Of a stretch of DNA of 35,056 bases, positions 25,803 through 34,165 are shown piece after piece (the first letter of the stretch is position 1; each line of letters starts with the position of its first letter). Source of the DNA: Myxococcaceae bacterium (lineage in GTDB: Bacteria > Myxococcota > Myxococcia > Myxococcales > Myxococcaceae); the NCBI GenBank assembly GCA_016926755.1, contig JAFGNZ010000198.1:1-35056 (forward strand), read 5' to 3'. A program made the translations under genes and the position numbers. The notes below the pieces were generated by a model. That model made no database searches. It had not been told where the DNA came from and saw nothing but the letters and a program-made list of their open reading frames with translations.

Positions 25803-27905
25803 TTATGGGTTCTGGTGCATGCGCCAGCCCTTGGGGTGGCGCAGGGTGTATTCGAAGGACACCACCGTCTTGCCCGAGGCGGGCACGGTGAGCTCCCACT
25901 CCAGCGTGCCCTTCACCTTGTCCTGCCGGGCGTAGGGCTCGGTGCGCAGCAGCTTGATCTCCACGTCCTCGTCGCGGGTGAGCGGCCACTGATCGTGGAT
26001 GCGCACCGGCAGCGGGAAGGCGTAGGGGTTGGCCACCTCGATGGTGACGCGGTACACGGTCTCCTCGTCCTTGCCGATGAAGCCCTTCTCCGACTGGACG
26101 AGCTTCACGTTGCGCACGGGCCTCACCGCCCGATCCACGCCGAGCGGCAGCGTGAACTTCTCCCCCGGCGCCACGAGCTTCAGCGAGGCCATGCCCGCGG
26201 GATCCGCTCCCACGAAGAGGCTGGCCTCTCCGCCGGGGAGCACCTGCTTGGACGGGCTCTGCAGCTCCGCGACCAGGAAGGCATTCCGTGCGAGCGCGGG
26301 GAACAGCTTGCGCTCGGCCTTCACCGGCCAGGACTCCGTGAAGAGGGGGATGCGCCGCTCGCCGCCTCCGCTGGGGACGGTCTCCGGGCGCGTCGAGGGG
26401 AACGCCAGATCATATCCCCCTGCGAGCGAGGCGGGCAGGCGGGGATCCACGGCAGGCCGCCTGTACGCGGCGGGCGGCGCGAGCCCCAGGCCGACGGTCT
26501 CCGTGGGCACGGAGGAGCGGAAGAGGCCCGAGAGGGTGGAGCCCACGTCGATGGAGGGCGGCGCCGCGGCGATCGAGATCTCCTCCGCGAAGGTCTCGAC
26601 CACGAGCGCCGCGTTCAGGGAAGTGGGGCGGTCACCGGTCAGCTGGGCCCCCGTCTGGTAGAGACTGAAGCCCGCCGCTTCGAAGAGGACCGTGAAGGAG
26701 CCTGGGGGAAGCTGGGGGAAGCGATAGAACCCCGAGGAGTCCGTGACCACGACTTGCTCCTCTGGGAGGCTGGGCGAGCGCACCGTCACCACGACATCCG
26801 CGAGGGGCGCGCGGCTCGAGGCGTCCGTCACCGTCCCCGAGAGGCTCCTGCCCGAGAGGCTCGACGGCGCTGCCTGAGGCGGTGGGCGCTGCGCGGTCGA
26901 GGACACAGGTGGCGAGGGCTTGGGGGATGCTGGAGGCTCGACAAGCGCGAGGAGGCGCCGACGGAGCAGCGCGCTCTCGCTGGCCTCCTGCGGGAGCGCA
27001 GGGGGCACGGGGGGCGGCGGGCGGAGCGGCACGGTGAGCGGGGCCGGGGTGGGAATGAAGCGGTCTCGCTGGCCAATCTTCCAGGTGGCGAGCCTGGGCA
27101 GGGTGGTGGCGGTGGCGGGCAGGGCGGTGCTGAGCGTCAGCGCCGCATCCTCCCAGTCCTCGCCGGTCTCCTGACTCACGAGGCCGAAGAAGGACACCTG
27201 CACCCGGTTCGCCTCGGGCAGGAGCTGCAGCTCATAGCGCGGGTACCAGCGCGCGCTCGTGGTGAGGTAGGTGAGCGTGAGCTTCACCGGGCCGCTGCCG
27301 GAGAGGGTGGGCGCCACCTCCAGGCCTGGGCTCTCGGGAGCGCTGCCCAGCCGGGAGGCCTCCTGGCGCTGGCGCTCCCTCTCGCGCTCGAGCTCCTGCG
27401 CGCGCAGGGAGAGCTCGCGCAGCCGCGCCTGGAGCTTGCCGGTGTTCTCGAGCAGGAAGGTGGTGGCTGCGTTCCACCCGGAAGGATCGAGCCGGGGCGC
27501 GGAGGCCCTGTCACCCTCGCCCTCGGCGGCGGAGGTGGGGCGCAGGCCCTGAAGGGCCGAGAGCTGGGCGCTGACGGCCTCGCGCTCGGCGCCGTTGCGA
27601 GCGAGCTGCGCGTCCAGCCGCTCCAGCGCGTCGAGCACCTTCCGGGCCTCGCTGGGGACGAGGGCATGGGTGCTCACGTGCCGCAGGTCCACGCGGATGA
27701 GCTCGGCGCCCTCGGCCTCCACACGCAGGGAGGAGGCGTCCACGGTGCCGTGGAGCAGGGGCAGCTCGACGCGCTGAGCGCCGGAGACGGTGAGCCGCGC
27801 GGTGCGCACCACGCGTGCCCGATCGCTGTAGACAGTGACAGAGGTGATGGGCGCCTCGATGGCGGTCGCGAGCACCCCCGCGCCCAGGAGTCCAAGCAGG
27901 AGCAT
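25803..27905 (-). CDS. DUF4139 protein with inserted TonB-receptor-type domain
   Basis: 700 aa. ATG at 27905 with AGGA eight bases upstream and a signal peptide at about 1-16. DUF4140 start (ITSVTVYSDRARVVRTARLT), coiled coil at about 160-183, then LTYLTTSARWYPRYELQL and TGEDWEDAALTLSTALP as in its paralog. A Pro-rich linker (285-350) leads into an inserted domain at about 354-465: LSGTVTDASSRAPLADVVVT, then TDSSGFYRFPQLPPGSFTV and PPSIDVGSTLSG. That is a carboxypeptidase-regulatory beta sandwich joined to the start of a plug as found at the N-terminus of Oar-like TonB-dependent receptors. DUF4139 then resumes to the end. The paralog has a short loop at this place. The role is unknown; interaction with another surface protein is inference. 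Confidence 0.92.
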   Translation of the reverse strand: MLLLGLLGAGVLATAIEAPITSVTVYSDRARVVRTARLTVSGAQRVELPLLHGTVDASSLRVEAEGAELIRVDLRHVSTHALVPSEARKVLDALERLDAQLARNGAEREAVSAQLSALQGLRPTSAAEGEGDRASAPRLDPSGWNAATTFLLENTGKLQARLRELSLRAQELERERERQRQEASRLGSAPESPGLEVAPTLSGSGPVKLTLTYLTTSARWYPRYELQLLPEANRVQVSFFGLVSQETGEDWEDAALTLSTALPATATTLPRLATWKIGQRDRFIPTPAPLTVPLRPPPPVPPALPQEASESALLRRRLLALVEPPASPKPSPPVSSTAQRPPPQAAPSSLSGRSLSGTVTDASSRAPLADVVVTVRSPSLPEEQVVVTDSSGFYRFPQLPPGSFTVLFEAAGFSLYQTGAQLTGDRPTSLNAALVVETFAEEISIAAAPPSIDVGSTLSGLFRSSVPTETVGLGLAPPAAYRRPAVDPRLPASLAGGYDLAFPSTRPETVPSGGGERRIPLFTESWPVKAERKLFPALARNAFLVAELQSPSKQVLPGGEASLFVGADPAGMASLKLVAPGEKFTLPLGVDRAVRPVRNVKLVQSEKGFIGKDEETVYRVTIEVANPYAFPLPVRIHDQWPLTRDEDVEIKLLRTEPYARQDKVKGTLEWELTVPASGKTVVSFEYTLRHPKGWRMHQNP

Positions 27906-28244
27906 GCGGGCATCCTGGCACCGCCCCGGGCGAAGTCACATTCCAGGTGGCCTCACTCCTTCCGGTGGGAGCCCCTGTGCTCTCCAGGGTAGCTCCTTGG
28001 GTGGGGGCTCGTCCCCGTCCTTCCACCCAGGGAACGGACTCCGCTTCACGGGGGCTCCCTCCTCTCAAGGCCTCCCCGCAGGGCAGGGCGCTGTCGGGAA
28101 GCGCGCGTCCCGCGGGGGGGCCCGTCCGCTCATGGACGGCGGGGACGCGAGGGCGATGGAAGGGCGGCACCCGGGATGCACCATGGAGACATTTCGGGAC
28201 GTCCCCTCCGGCGATCCGCGCGGAGGGGCATCGAGGGAGCGACC
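27906..28244. other. Divergent intergenic region with dyads
   Basis: 339 bases between divergent genes; promoters for both must lie here. I see no gene. It contains a long hairpin-capable sequence at 27995-28032 and a perfect palindrome GGGACGTCCC at 28196-28205, about 40 bases before the peptidase-like gene. No obvious -35/-10 pair. Confidence 0.5.
27995..28032. promoter_or_regulatory. Large inverted repeat in the divergent region
   Basis: CCTTGGGTGG (27995-28004) pairs with CCACCCAGGG (28023-28032) over ten positions with one G-T wobble; the loop contains GGGG-CTCGT-CCCC as an inner dyad. No T-run follows on either strand. It could be an operator or a leader structure. Confidence 0.35.
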
Positions 28245-29438
28245 ATGGGACTGAACGGAGCGGGGCGGCTCGCGTGGGTGCTCTGCGCCGGCATCGTCGC
28301 CGGCTGCACGTGCGGGAAGGGGCCGGGGACGGGGGGCAGCGGACCGCTGGCGGAGGATGAGACGGAGGTGGGCGGGGGAGGAGGGCGCCGCGTGGCGCTC
28401 GAGATCACCGAGGCCTTCACCCGCGGCACGGGCCAGTCGGCGCCGCGCACCTCCTTCCTCTCGCCCGTCGAGGAGATCACCGTTCGCGCCCGCCTCGTCA
28501 ACGCGCCCGAGGGCGCGGAGGAGCGCATCCGCTGGACGGTGCGCCCGGTGGGGACGCAGACCGGCCCCGCGGTCCCGGACACGCACGAGGGCAAGGAGCT
28601 CACCTTCCGAGGCAGCTCGGCCCTGGGGCGCAACGGCAACCGGCAGGCCAACCCGCCGCTGGAGTACGAGGTGTTCGCCACCGCCACCGTGGACGGCCAG
28701 ACGCTGGAGGCCCGCCTGCCGCCCACCACGTTCATCCGGCAGGAAGAGCAGGACATCCTCCGGCAGGAGTACGCCGACTTCGGCACCAGCTTCCAGCCAG
28801 CGCCGGCCCATGTCGTCGTCCCCCAGCGCGCGCGCCTCAACACGGGCAACTACGCCATCATCGTCGAGGAGGACGCCGGGAAGCTGGAGGAGCTGCTGCT
28901 CAAGGTGGAGGCGGAGGTGAACCGCATCCTCAATGACGACGTGCAGGAGCGGCCGGTGGGGACGCGGAGGCTGAAGCCGAACACGGTGGTGGTCTCCCCA
29001 GGGCCCTCGGTGCTGGAGGTCGGCCCGCTGGGGGACACGGATCCGCAGGGGGATGACGTGTGCGCCGCGCCGCGGGTGAACGGCGTCTGCACCGGCCCCA
29101 TCCACGCCGGGCGCAATGGCATCGCCGAGACGCGCGCCAACAACCGGAAGCTCCGGGTGGACCTCTCAGGGCTCGTCACCAGCGCCTTCCGCAACCCGCA
29201 GCGCAACCGGGCCATTGGCTCCCAGGCGCTCAACAGCCGCCACACCCGGGGACGGGCCCTGGATGTCGACCCGCGGCCTCTCCAGGTGCGGGGCAAGGAC
29301 TCGCGGCAGCTCATGTGCATCATCGAGGCGGCCGGAGAGCGCGTCGTCGGCGAGCGCAACGCCTTCACCGAGCGGGGCGCCGCCACCTTCCTCGACTGCA
29401 ACGATCCGGCGGCGGATCACGTCCACATCCAGCGCTGA
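28245..29438 (+). CDS. Lipoprotein with C-terminal peptidase M15-like domain
   Basis: 397 aa. ATG at 28245 with GGGAG seven bases upstream; lipobox VAGC with Cys21, then a Gly-rich linker. Residues about 45-180 look like an Ig-like beta domain (VALEITEAFTRGTG, ITVRARLVNAPEG). The C-terminal domain has VTSAFRNPQRNRAIG followed by SRHTRGRALDVD, an exact SxHxxGxAxD match with His333 and Asp340, and DHVHIQR at the very end (His392, His394). These are the zinc ligands of the M15/LAS peptidases (D-Ala-D-Ala carboxypeptidases and endolysins), which cut peptidoglycan peptides. Placement in the periplasm by lipidation fits. Catalytic activity is inferred. The next gene follows after 22 bases. Confidence 0.8.
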   Translation: MGLNGAGRLAWVLCAGIVAGCTCGKGPGTGGSGPLAEDETEVGGGGGRRVALEITEAFTRGTGQSAPRTSFLSPVEEITVRARLVNAPEGAEERIRWTVRPVGTQTGPAVPDTHEGKELTFRGSSALGRNGNRQANPPLEYEVFATATVDGQTLEARLPPTTFIRQEEQDILRQEYADFGTSFQPAPAHVVVPQRARLNTGNYAIIVEEDAGKLEELLLKVEAEVNRILNDDVQERPVGTRRLKPNTVVVSPGPSVLEVGPLGDTDPQGDDVCAAPRVNGVCTGPIHAGRNGIAETRANNRKLRVDLSGLVTSAFRNPQRNRAIGSQALNSRHTRGRALDVDPRPLQVRGKDSRQLMCIIEAAGERVVGERNAFTERGAATFLDCNDPAADHVHIQR

Positions 29439-29460
29439 AAGCGCGGGAGGAGCACCCACC

Positions 29461-30549
29461 ATGAAAGCCTCTTACCTGTCCTGCGCCCTCGCGGCGCTGC
29501 TGCCCGTGCTGGCCTGGGCCCAGGCTCCGTCACGGCAGGCGGTCCCTGCTCAGGCCCCGGCGCTCCCCCCCGCCGCGCGCGAGGCCGTGCAGCAGGCCCA
29601 GCAGGGCTGCCAGTCGGACGGCTATGAGCCAGAGCTGTGCGAGAAGGCGATCGCCGCGCTCGAGGCGGCGGCGCGCCAGCACCCGGCGCAGATTGAGGTG
29701 CAGCTCGCGCTGGCGCAGGCGTACTGGAATCGCTCCTTCCAGGAGCGCCCGGAGTCCCCCTCGCGCGAGCGCTGGCAGCGGCGCTCCACGGACATCTACC
29801 AGCGGATGGTGGATCGCAAGGTGGCGGATGCGCGGCCCTACTACGAGCTGAGCGTGCGGGAGGAGGATCCGGCCGAGCGCATGCCGCTGCTGCGAAGGGC
29901 GGTGGAGCTGGACCCACGACACCCCCGCGCCAACCAGGATCTGGCCTGGGGCCTGCTCAGGCAGGGACAGACGGACGAGGCGTGGCGCGTCTACCAGAAC
30001 CACCTGAAGGCGAGCCCGGTGAAGGATCGGCAGGAGGCGCAGGAGAACCTCCGGTTCGCCGGGGCCCTGGCCCGCGCCCAGCGGCCGAAGCAGGCGGCGC
30101 AAGTGGTGGAGACGGTGATGGATCAAATGAAGGACGAGCGCCGCGCCGAGCGCTGCCTGCTCGCCCAATCGGTGGATCCCCGCCTCATGGAGGCCCGGCC
30201 CGCCACGAAGCGCGAGCTGCAGGAGCTGCGCCCCTACTGCACGAACACCGAGCACCTGGACCGGGCGGTGGAGCTGGAGCAGCAGGGGCGCACGGACGAG
30301 GCCATCACGGAGCTGGAGCGGCAGGTGGACGCCAACCCCAAGCCGGAGGAGACGTACGTCATGCTCGAGCGCCTCTACATGCGCAAGGGGCAGACGGACA
30401 AGGCGGCGGAGGTGACGACGCGCTACCTGCGCTCGGAGCCGGACGCGCGGGAGAAGTGCGAGCGCTTCCAGCGGATCTCCCCGCGCACGCTGCGGGCCAT
30501 GGACACGGCCACCCTCGAGGCGGTGCGGCGCGAGTGCGCCCGGCCGTGA
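29461..30549 (+). CDS. Exported TPR protein
   Basis: 362 aa. ATG at 29461 with GGGAGGAG a few bases upstream. The signal peptide MKASYLSCALAALLPVLAWA is likely cut after AWA, giving a periplasmic protein. TPR-type helix pairs run through the mature part, for example IEVQLALAQAYWNRSF, MPLLRRAVELDPRHPRANQD, LRQGQTDEAWRVYQNHLKAS and DEAITELERQVDANPKPEET. It follows the peptidase-like lipoprotein after 22 bases and is probably its operon partner, so a scaffold for envelope enzymes is possible (inference). No catalytic motif is visible. Confidence 0.88.
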   Translation: MKASYLSCALAALLPVLAWAQAPSRQAVPAQAPALPPAAREAVQQAQQGCQSDGYEPELCEKAIAALEAAARQHPAQIEVQLALAQAYWNRSFQERPESPSRERWQRRSTDIYQRMVDRKVADARPYYELSVREEDPAERMPLLRRAVELDPRHPRANQDLAWGLLRQGQTDEAWRVYQNHLKASPVKDRQEAQENLRFAGALARAQRPKQAAQVVETVMDQMKDERRAERCLLAQSVDPRLMEARPATKRELQELRPYCTNTEHLDRAVELEQQGRTDEAITELERQVDANPKPEETYVMLERLYMRKGQTDKAAEVTTRYLRSEPDAREKCERFQRISPRTLRAMDTATLEAVRRECARP

Positions 30550-30608
30550 GCTCCCGCGAGCGCGCGATCGGTGGACGCAGGGAGTGAACTCCGGTACTCG
30601 GGGGCCCC

Positions 30609-32036
30609 ATGCTCCCGGTCTCTCCGCCCTCCCACTCCCCGAGCCTCGCGGCGCGTGCGGCGACGCCCCTGTGGCTCGGGGGGCTCGCCCTGGTGGCCGC
30701 GGGAGTGATGGCGGTAGCGCTCGCGCGCCACGTGGTGGTGGAGGGGGACACGGAGGCCCTCGTGGCGGGAGCGGAGGGGGTTCGCCGGTGCCTGGCCGAG
30801 GGGCGGCTGAGTGGCTGTACCGAGGCGCAGAAGTGGCCGCTGCTGCAGACGGTGCCGAGCGTGGCCCTCCGAGCGCTCGGCGTGGGCGCCCAGGGGACTG
30901 CGCTGGCGCTGTGCTACCTGAACCTCGCCGCCTTCGCGGCGCTGCTGGCCGCGACGTGGCGCACGCTGGCGGTGCGCTCTCGCGCGGTGGGGCTGGCGGG
31001 GGTGCTGGTGCTCGCCAGCGGGCCGTGGGTGGCGTATGCGCACCGGTCCTTCGGGGAGCTGCTCGCGGCGGCGCTCACGCTGGGCTTCGCGGCCGCCTGG
31101 CTGGGGCGCGCGCGCGGGGCGGCGGTGGGCGCGCTGGCCTTCTTCGCGGCGCTGAGCAAGGAGACGTCATTCCCGTTCCTCGGGCTGCTGGGGCTGGCGT
31201 GCGTGGCGGCGCTGCGAGCGCCAGGCGAGGCGTGGGGCGCGGTGCTGCGGGCCGAACGTGGGCGGCTGGTGAGCGCGGGCGTCGGGCTGGCGGCCGCGCT
31301 GGGGCTGTCGGCGGCGTTCAACCTGTTCCGCTTCGGGCTGCCGTACAACGTGACGTACCTGCGAGAGGCGCAGTGGGCGCCAGCGCCGGCGATGCAGGCG
31401 GAGCTCTTCGCCGCGCTGTGGGTGTCACCCAACGCGGGGCTGCTGTTCTTCTGGCCGCTGGGCGTGGTGACGCTGGGGGCGCTCGCCGTGCGGGCGCGGC
31501 GCGAGGGTGGGTGGGCGCTGGCGGGAGTGGGGCTGCTGCTGCTGGGGGTGACGGTGCTGCTGGCGCGCTGGTGGGCGCCGTTCGGGTGGTGGGCGTGGGG
31601 CTCGCGCCTGGTGCTCCCGTGGCTGCCCGCGGCGCTGCTGGTGGCGCTGTGGGCCTGCGCCGAGCCGGCGGAGCGGCTCGCGCGGGCGGTGGTGGCCTCG
31701 AGAGCGCGAGCGATGCTCCTGGCTCTGCTGACGGTGGCCGTCGCGGCGCCCCACGTGGTGGCGGCCTTCCGGCCCCATGAGCTCAACGCCGCCACCTTCG
31801 TGGACCGGGGCGTGTGCCCCGTCCCGGATCCGCCGGAGAATTACGAGCTCTACTACCGCTGCATCCGGGCGCAGGCGTGGGAGCACCCATCGCCGCTGGG
31901 CACCGCGCTCGGCATGATCGGCCAGCCACGGCCGCGCAACTCGGCGTTCCTGTATGCGGTGCTGCTGGGCCTGGGCGTGGTGGCGCTGCGCCGGGCGGCT
32001 CATCGGCCTGGAGGTAGGGCGGCCCGGAGTCCCTGA
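30609..32036 (+). CDS. Polytopic membrane protein, GT-C glycosyltransferase-like
   Basis: 475 aa, strongly hydrophobic with about 10-11 predicted membrane helices. ATG at 30609. The first periplasmic loop follows helix 1 and carries VVVEGDTEALVAGAEGVRRC, where GT-C enzymes usually have an acidic motif; later come LSKETSFPFLGL and FRFGLPYNVTYLR, a pattern (N.x.RFGsp) often seen in ArnT/PMT-like glycosyltransferases. A soluble loop near the end (VDRGVCPVPDPPENYELYYR) carries two Cys. The overall layout suggests a lipid-linked-sugar glycosyltransferase in the inner membrane, but I see no decisive motif. It converges on the GlsB-like gene with 16 bases between the stops. Confidence 0.75.
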   Translation: MLPVSPPSHSPSLAARAATPLWLGGLALVAAGVMAVALARHVVVEGDTEALVAGAEGVRRCLAEGRLSGCTEAQKWPLLQTVPSVALRALGVGAQGTALALCYLNLAAFAALLAATWRTLAVRSRAVGLAGVLVLASGPWVAYAHRSFGELLAAALTLGFAAAWLGRARGAAVGALAFFAALSKETSFPFLGLLGLACVAALRAPGEAWGAVLRAERGRLVSAGVGLAAALGLSAAFNLFRFGLPYNVTYLREAQWAPAPAMQAELFAALWVSPNAGLLFFWPLGVVTLGALAVRARREGGWALAGVGLLLLGVTVLLARWWAPFGWWAWGSRLVLPWLPAALLVALWACAEPAERLARAVVASRARAMLLALLTVAVAAPHVVAAFRPHELNAATFVDRGVCPVPDPPENYELYYRCIRAQAWEHPSPLGTALGMIGQPRPRNSAFLYAVLLGLGVVALRRAAHRPGGRAARSP

Positions 32037-32052
32037 GCAGGGGCTCGGCCCG

Positions 32053-32319
32053 CTATGCGTGGACTCGCCTTCGGCTGAAGAGCGTCACCGCGCCCGCCAC
32101 CACGAGGGCGCCCAGGAAGGCGCCAATGAGGCTGGGAGTGCTGGCGGAGAAGGCCTCCCGCTCGGGAGTGAAGGTCCCCGCCAGGATGCCGCCGAAGATG
32201 CCCCCCACCATGCCGATGATGAGCATGCGGACGATCCCCATGCGCATAGAGGCCGGCGCGATGATCCGGGCGAACAGCCCGGTAATGCACCCGATGATGA
32301 TGTACGCGATGAGCTCCAT
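32053..32319 (-). CDS. GlsB/YeaQ/YmgE-family small membrane protein
   Basis: 88 aa, typical length. ATG at 32319 with CGGAG about nine bases upstream. Three membrane helices: IAYIIIGCITGLFARII, IVRMLIIGMVGGIFGGILAG and SLIGAFLGALVVAGAVTLF, ending in basic SRRRV. The GxxxG-rich second helix is the signature of the transglycosylase-associated family, stress-induced inner-membrane proteins of unknown mechanism. The next gene upstream on the same strand is the zinc protein, 94 bases away, so they may share a stress-related transcript. Confidence 0.92.
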   Translation of the reverse strand: MELIAYIIIGCITGLFARIIAPASMRMGIVRMLIIGMVGGIFGGILAGTFTPEREAFSASTPSLIGAFLGALVVAGAVTLFSRRRVHA

Positions 32320-32413
32320 GTGTGTCGCTCCGTTGGGATGGGCGCCAGAACGTGCCGCTGCTCTGCTGCCAGGTGACCGGGTGAGGGGGCTTCTGAGCAC
32401 CAGGGAGGCCGCT

Positions 32414-32671
32414 CTAGCTGGGCTGTGCGTGCGCGTGCTCCGCGTTGTCCACGATCGCGCTGAACCCCTTGGCGTGGGCGCAGTGGGCGCAGCAGAAGAA
32501 CGCGCCCTGCGCTTCGATGCCATGGCCCAGGATCTTGCAGCCACAGTGGTCGCAGATGGGGGCGAGCTTGTGGATGGCGCACTCGAAGGAGTCGAAGGTG
32601 TGAGTGACGCCCGCGGTGATGACCTTGAAGGCAAGGTAGTAGTCGTTGCCGCACACTTCGCATCGAGCCAT
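32414..32671 (-). CDS. Small Cys/His-rich metallothionein-like zinc protein
   Basis: 85 aa. ATG at 32671 with GAGGAGG just upstream, a strong site. The protein has CEVCGNDYYLAFKV, HTFDSFECAIHKLAP, CDHCGCKILGHGIE and FFCCAHCAHAKG: nine Cys and many His in three clusters. The second half resembles the prokaryotic metallothionein pattern (CxxCxC...YCCxxCA). It should bind two or more zinc ions, either as a metal store or as a treble-clef-like structural protein. The metal and the physiological role are inferred; the family is widespread as an unnamed small protein. Confidence 0.82.
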   Translation of the reverse strand: MARCEVCGNDYYLAFKVITAGVTHTFDSFECAIHKLAPICDHCGCKILGHGIEAQGAFFCCAHCAHAKGFSAIVDNAEHAHAQPS

Positions 32672-32944
32672 GAGAGCCTCCTCGTGAGACGGGAGTGCTG
32701 AGGTGCACTGACCTCTCCAAGGATGAGGTCGTGCACACCCATGTGCCAGCCTCCCACGTGGCCTGGGGAGGAGTTGACCGTGGCTCCGCGAGCGAGGCCT
32801 CGTTTTGCTCACCTGGGCGACAGGCAGCCACTCGAGGCGCTGCTCCGCCGCGGCGATGTGAGGGGGCTCGGCCGGAACGCCTGCCCGGTTCCTCAGCGGG
32901 CCAGAAACTGGAGCCCTGGTGTCCCGCAGCTACAGTCCTGTGGC

Positions 32945-33460
32945 ATGGGACTCGACAAGAGAGCGCTGATGGCCCAGCTGGCCGAACGCCTTCAGCACAG
33001 CGATCGACTCGCCGTGCGCGCCCAGGCCGAGGCGCGCGAGGCCGCACGCAGCCTGGCGACCGAATCGGAGAAGAAGGAGGACGGGCGGGCCGCCATTGAG
33101 TACGGGAGCCTCGCCAGCGGGCAGGCCGCCCGCGCCCGCCGCGTCCAGGAGGAGCTGGGCGTGCTCACCGCCTTCCAAGAGGCGGAGCTGCCGCGCTTCG
33201 AGCGCCGCGGCCCGGTGGCCCTGGGCGCCATCGTGGACGTGCGCACGGAGGACGAGGGGGGCTACGACGAGCGTACCTTCTTCCTGCTCCCCGTCGGCGC
33301 GGGGACGGAGCTGACCGGCCCCGGCGGGGATGGCTACCTCTCCGTCATCACCCCGGCCTCGCCGGTGGGCCGTGCCCTGCTGGGCCGCCGCGCCGGCGAG
33401 AGCATCGAGGTGACGCTCGCGGGTGAGGTGCACGAGTGGACGGTGCTCGAGGTGGCCTGA
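32945..33460 (+). CDS. GreA/GreB-like transcription factor family protein
   Basis: 171 aa. ATG at 32945, without a strong ribosome site. The N-terminal about 85 residues are helical and charged (QLAERLQHSDRLAVRAQAEA, RRVQEELGVLTAFQ), like the Gre coiled coil. The C-terminal part, with LGAIVDVRTEDEG, SVITPASPVGRALLGRRAGE and EVTLAGEVHEWTVLEV, matches the FKBP-like GreA/GreB C-terminal domain that docks on RNA polymerase. The acidic coiled-coil tip needed for transcript cleavage is not obvious, so it may be a Gre-like modulator that binds in the secondary channel rather than a true cleavage factor. It converges on the next gene. Confidence 0.85.
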   Translation: MGLDKRALMAQLAERLQHSDRLAVRAQAEAREAARSLATESEKKEDGRAAIEYGSLASGQAARARRVQEELGVLTAFQEAELPRFERRGPVALGAIVDVRTEDEGGYDERTFFLLPVGAGTELTGPGGDGYLSVITPASPVGRALLGRRAGESIEVTLAGEVHEWTVLEVA

Positions 33461-33488
33461 GCTTCACCCCTCGGGGCCCGTGCTTCGC

Positions 33489-34013
33489 TCAGGAGGCCTC
33501 GCCGAGGAAGCGGCGCCGCAGCGTGCGCGTCACCTCCGCGTCCCAGCGGAGGGAGAAGAGCTCCACGATGGTGCGGCGCCAGCGCAGGGAGCAGGCCAGG
33601 CACGCCAGCGTGGCCGCCAGGCCGATGACGGCGTTCTGCCACGAGGCGAGGTTCCACTGCCCCGCCCAGAACCACTCCCGCATGGAGGTGGGCCAGAAGT
33701 AGTGGATGGGCCACCCGGGCCCGCTCCCGGCCAGATCGCACAGCAGGTGCAGGTGGAAGGTGGCGAGGGAGAAGAGGAGCACCCGGCCCCGCTGCCTGGC
33801 GAACGCGGCGCAGGCCGCCGCGGTGATGAGCGCTCCCACGTAACCGTGGGAGAGGACGTGATGGTACTTCCCATACAGCTCCTCGCCAGCCAGGAGCGTG
33901 AGCCCGTCCACGTCCGGCGCCAGCCCCGCGACGGTGACGAGCACCCGGTCACGCCGCTCGCGCAGGCCTTGCGCCGCCAGCCAGGACAGCTCCGCATGGA
34001 CGATCGGGTTCAT
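33489..34013 (-). CDS. YdjM/DUF457-like membrane-bound metal-dependent hydrolase
   Basis: 174 aa. ATG at 34013 (MNPIVHAELSWLAAQGLRER). Conserved His/Asp groups typical of the family: His6 in PIVHAELSW, APDVDG, KYHHVLSHGYVGAL and HLHLLCDLAGSGPGWPIHYF. Three to four membrane helices are predicted (LITAAACAAFA, VLLFSLATFHLHLL, AVIGLAATLACLACS). Relatives include the inner-membrane YdjM proteins and group with zinc phospholipase C-like His/Asp sites. Activity is unproven for most members. It is divergent from the toxin-like gene over 152 bases. Confidence 0.85.
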   Translation of the reverse strand: MNPIVHAELSWLAAQGLRERRDRVLVTVAGLAPDVDGLTLLAGEELYGKYHHVLSHGYVGALITAAACAAFARQRGRVLLFSLATFHLHLLCDLAGSGPGWPIHYFWPTSMREWFWAGQWNLASWQNAVIGLAATLACLACSLRWRRTIVELFSLRWDAEVTRTLRRRFLGEAS

Positions 34014-34165
34014 GGCTCGGTAGCGTACCCTGCCTCTGGAGCGGCGGGGTGCCGGGCCTCATGGCGCGGCCGGGCGAGCCGGGTGGAGCCTCCTACCCGG
34101 CAAATCCTCCTCTCCCACATGGCGATCCCCTAGCCTGAGCCCCTCCTCACAAGAAGGGGTGACGG
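34014..34165. promoter_or_regulatory. Divergent promoter region before the toxin-like lipoprotein
   Basis: 152 bases between divergent starts. It holds the ribosome site AAGGGG (34153-34158) of the lipoprotein gene and a short dyad CCCCTCCTCACAAGAAGGGG around it (CCCCT...AGGGG) that could mask the site in RNA. No clear -35/-10 pair. Confidence 0.35.
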
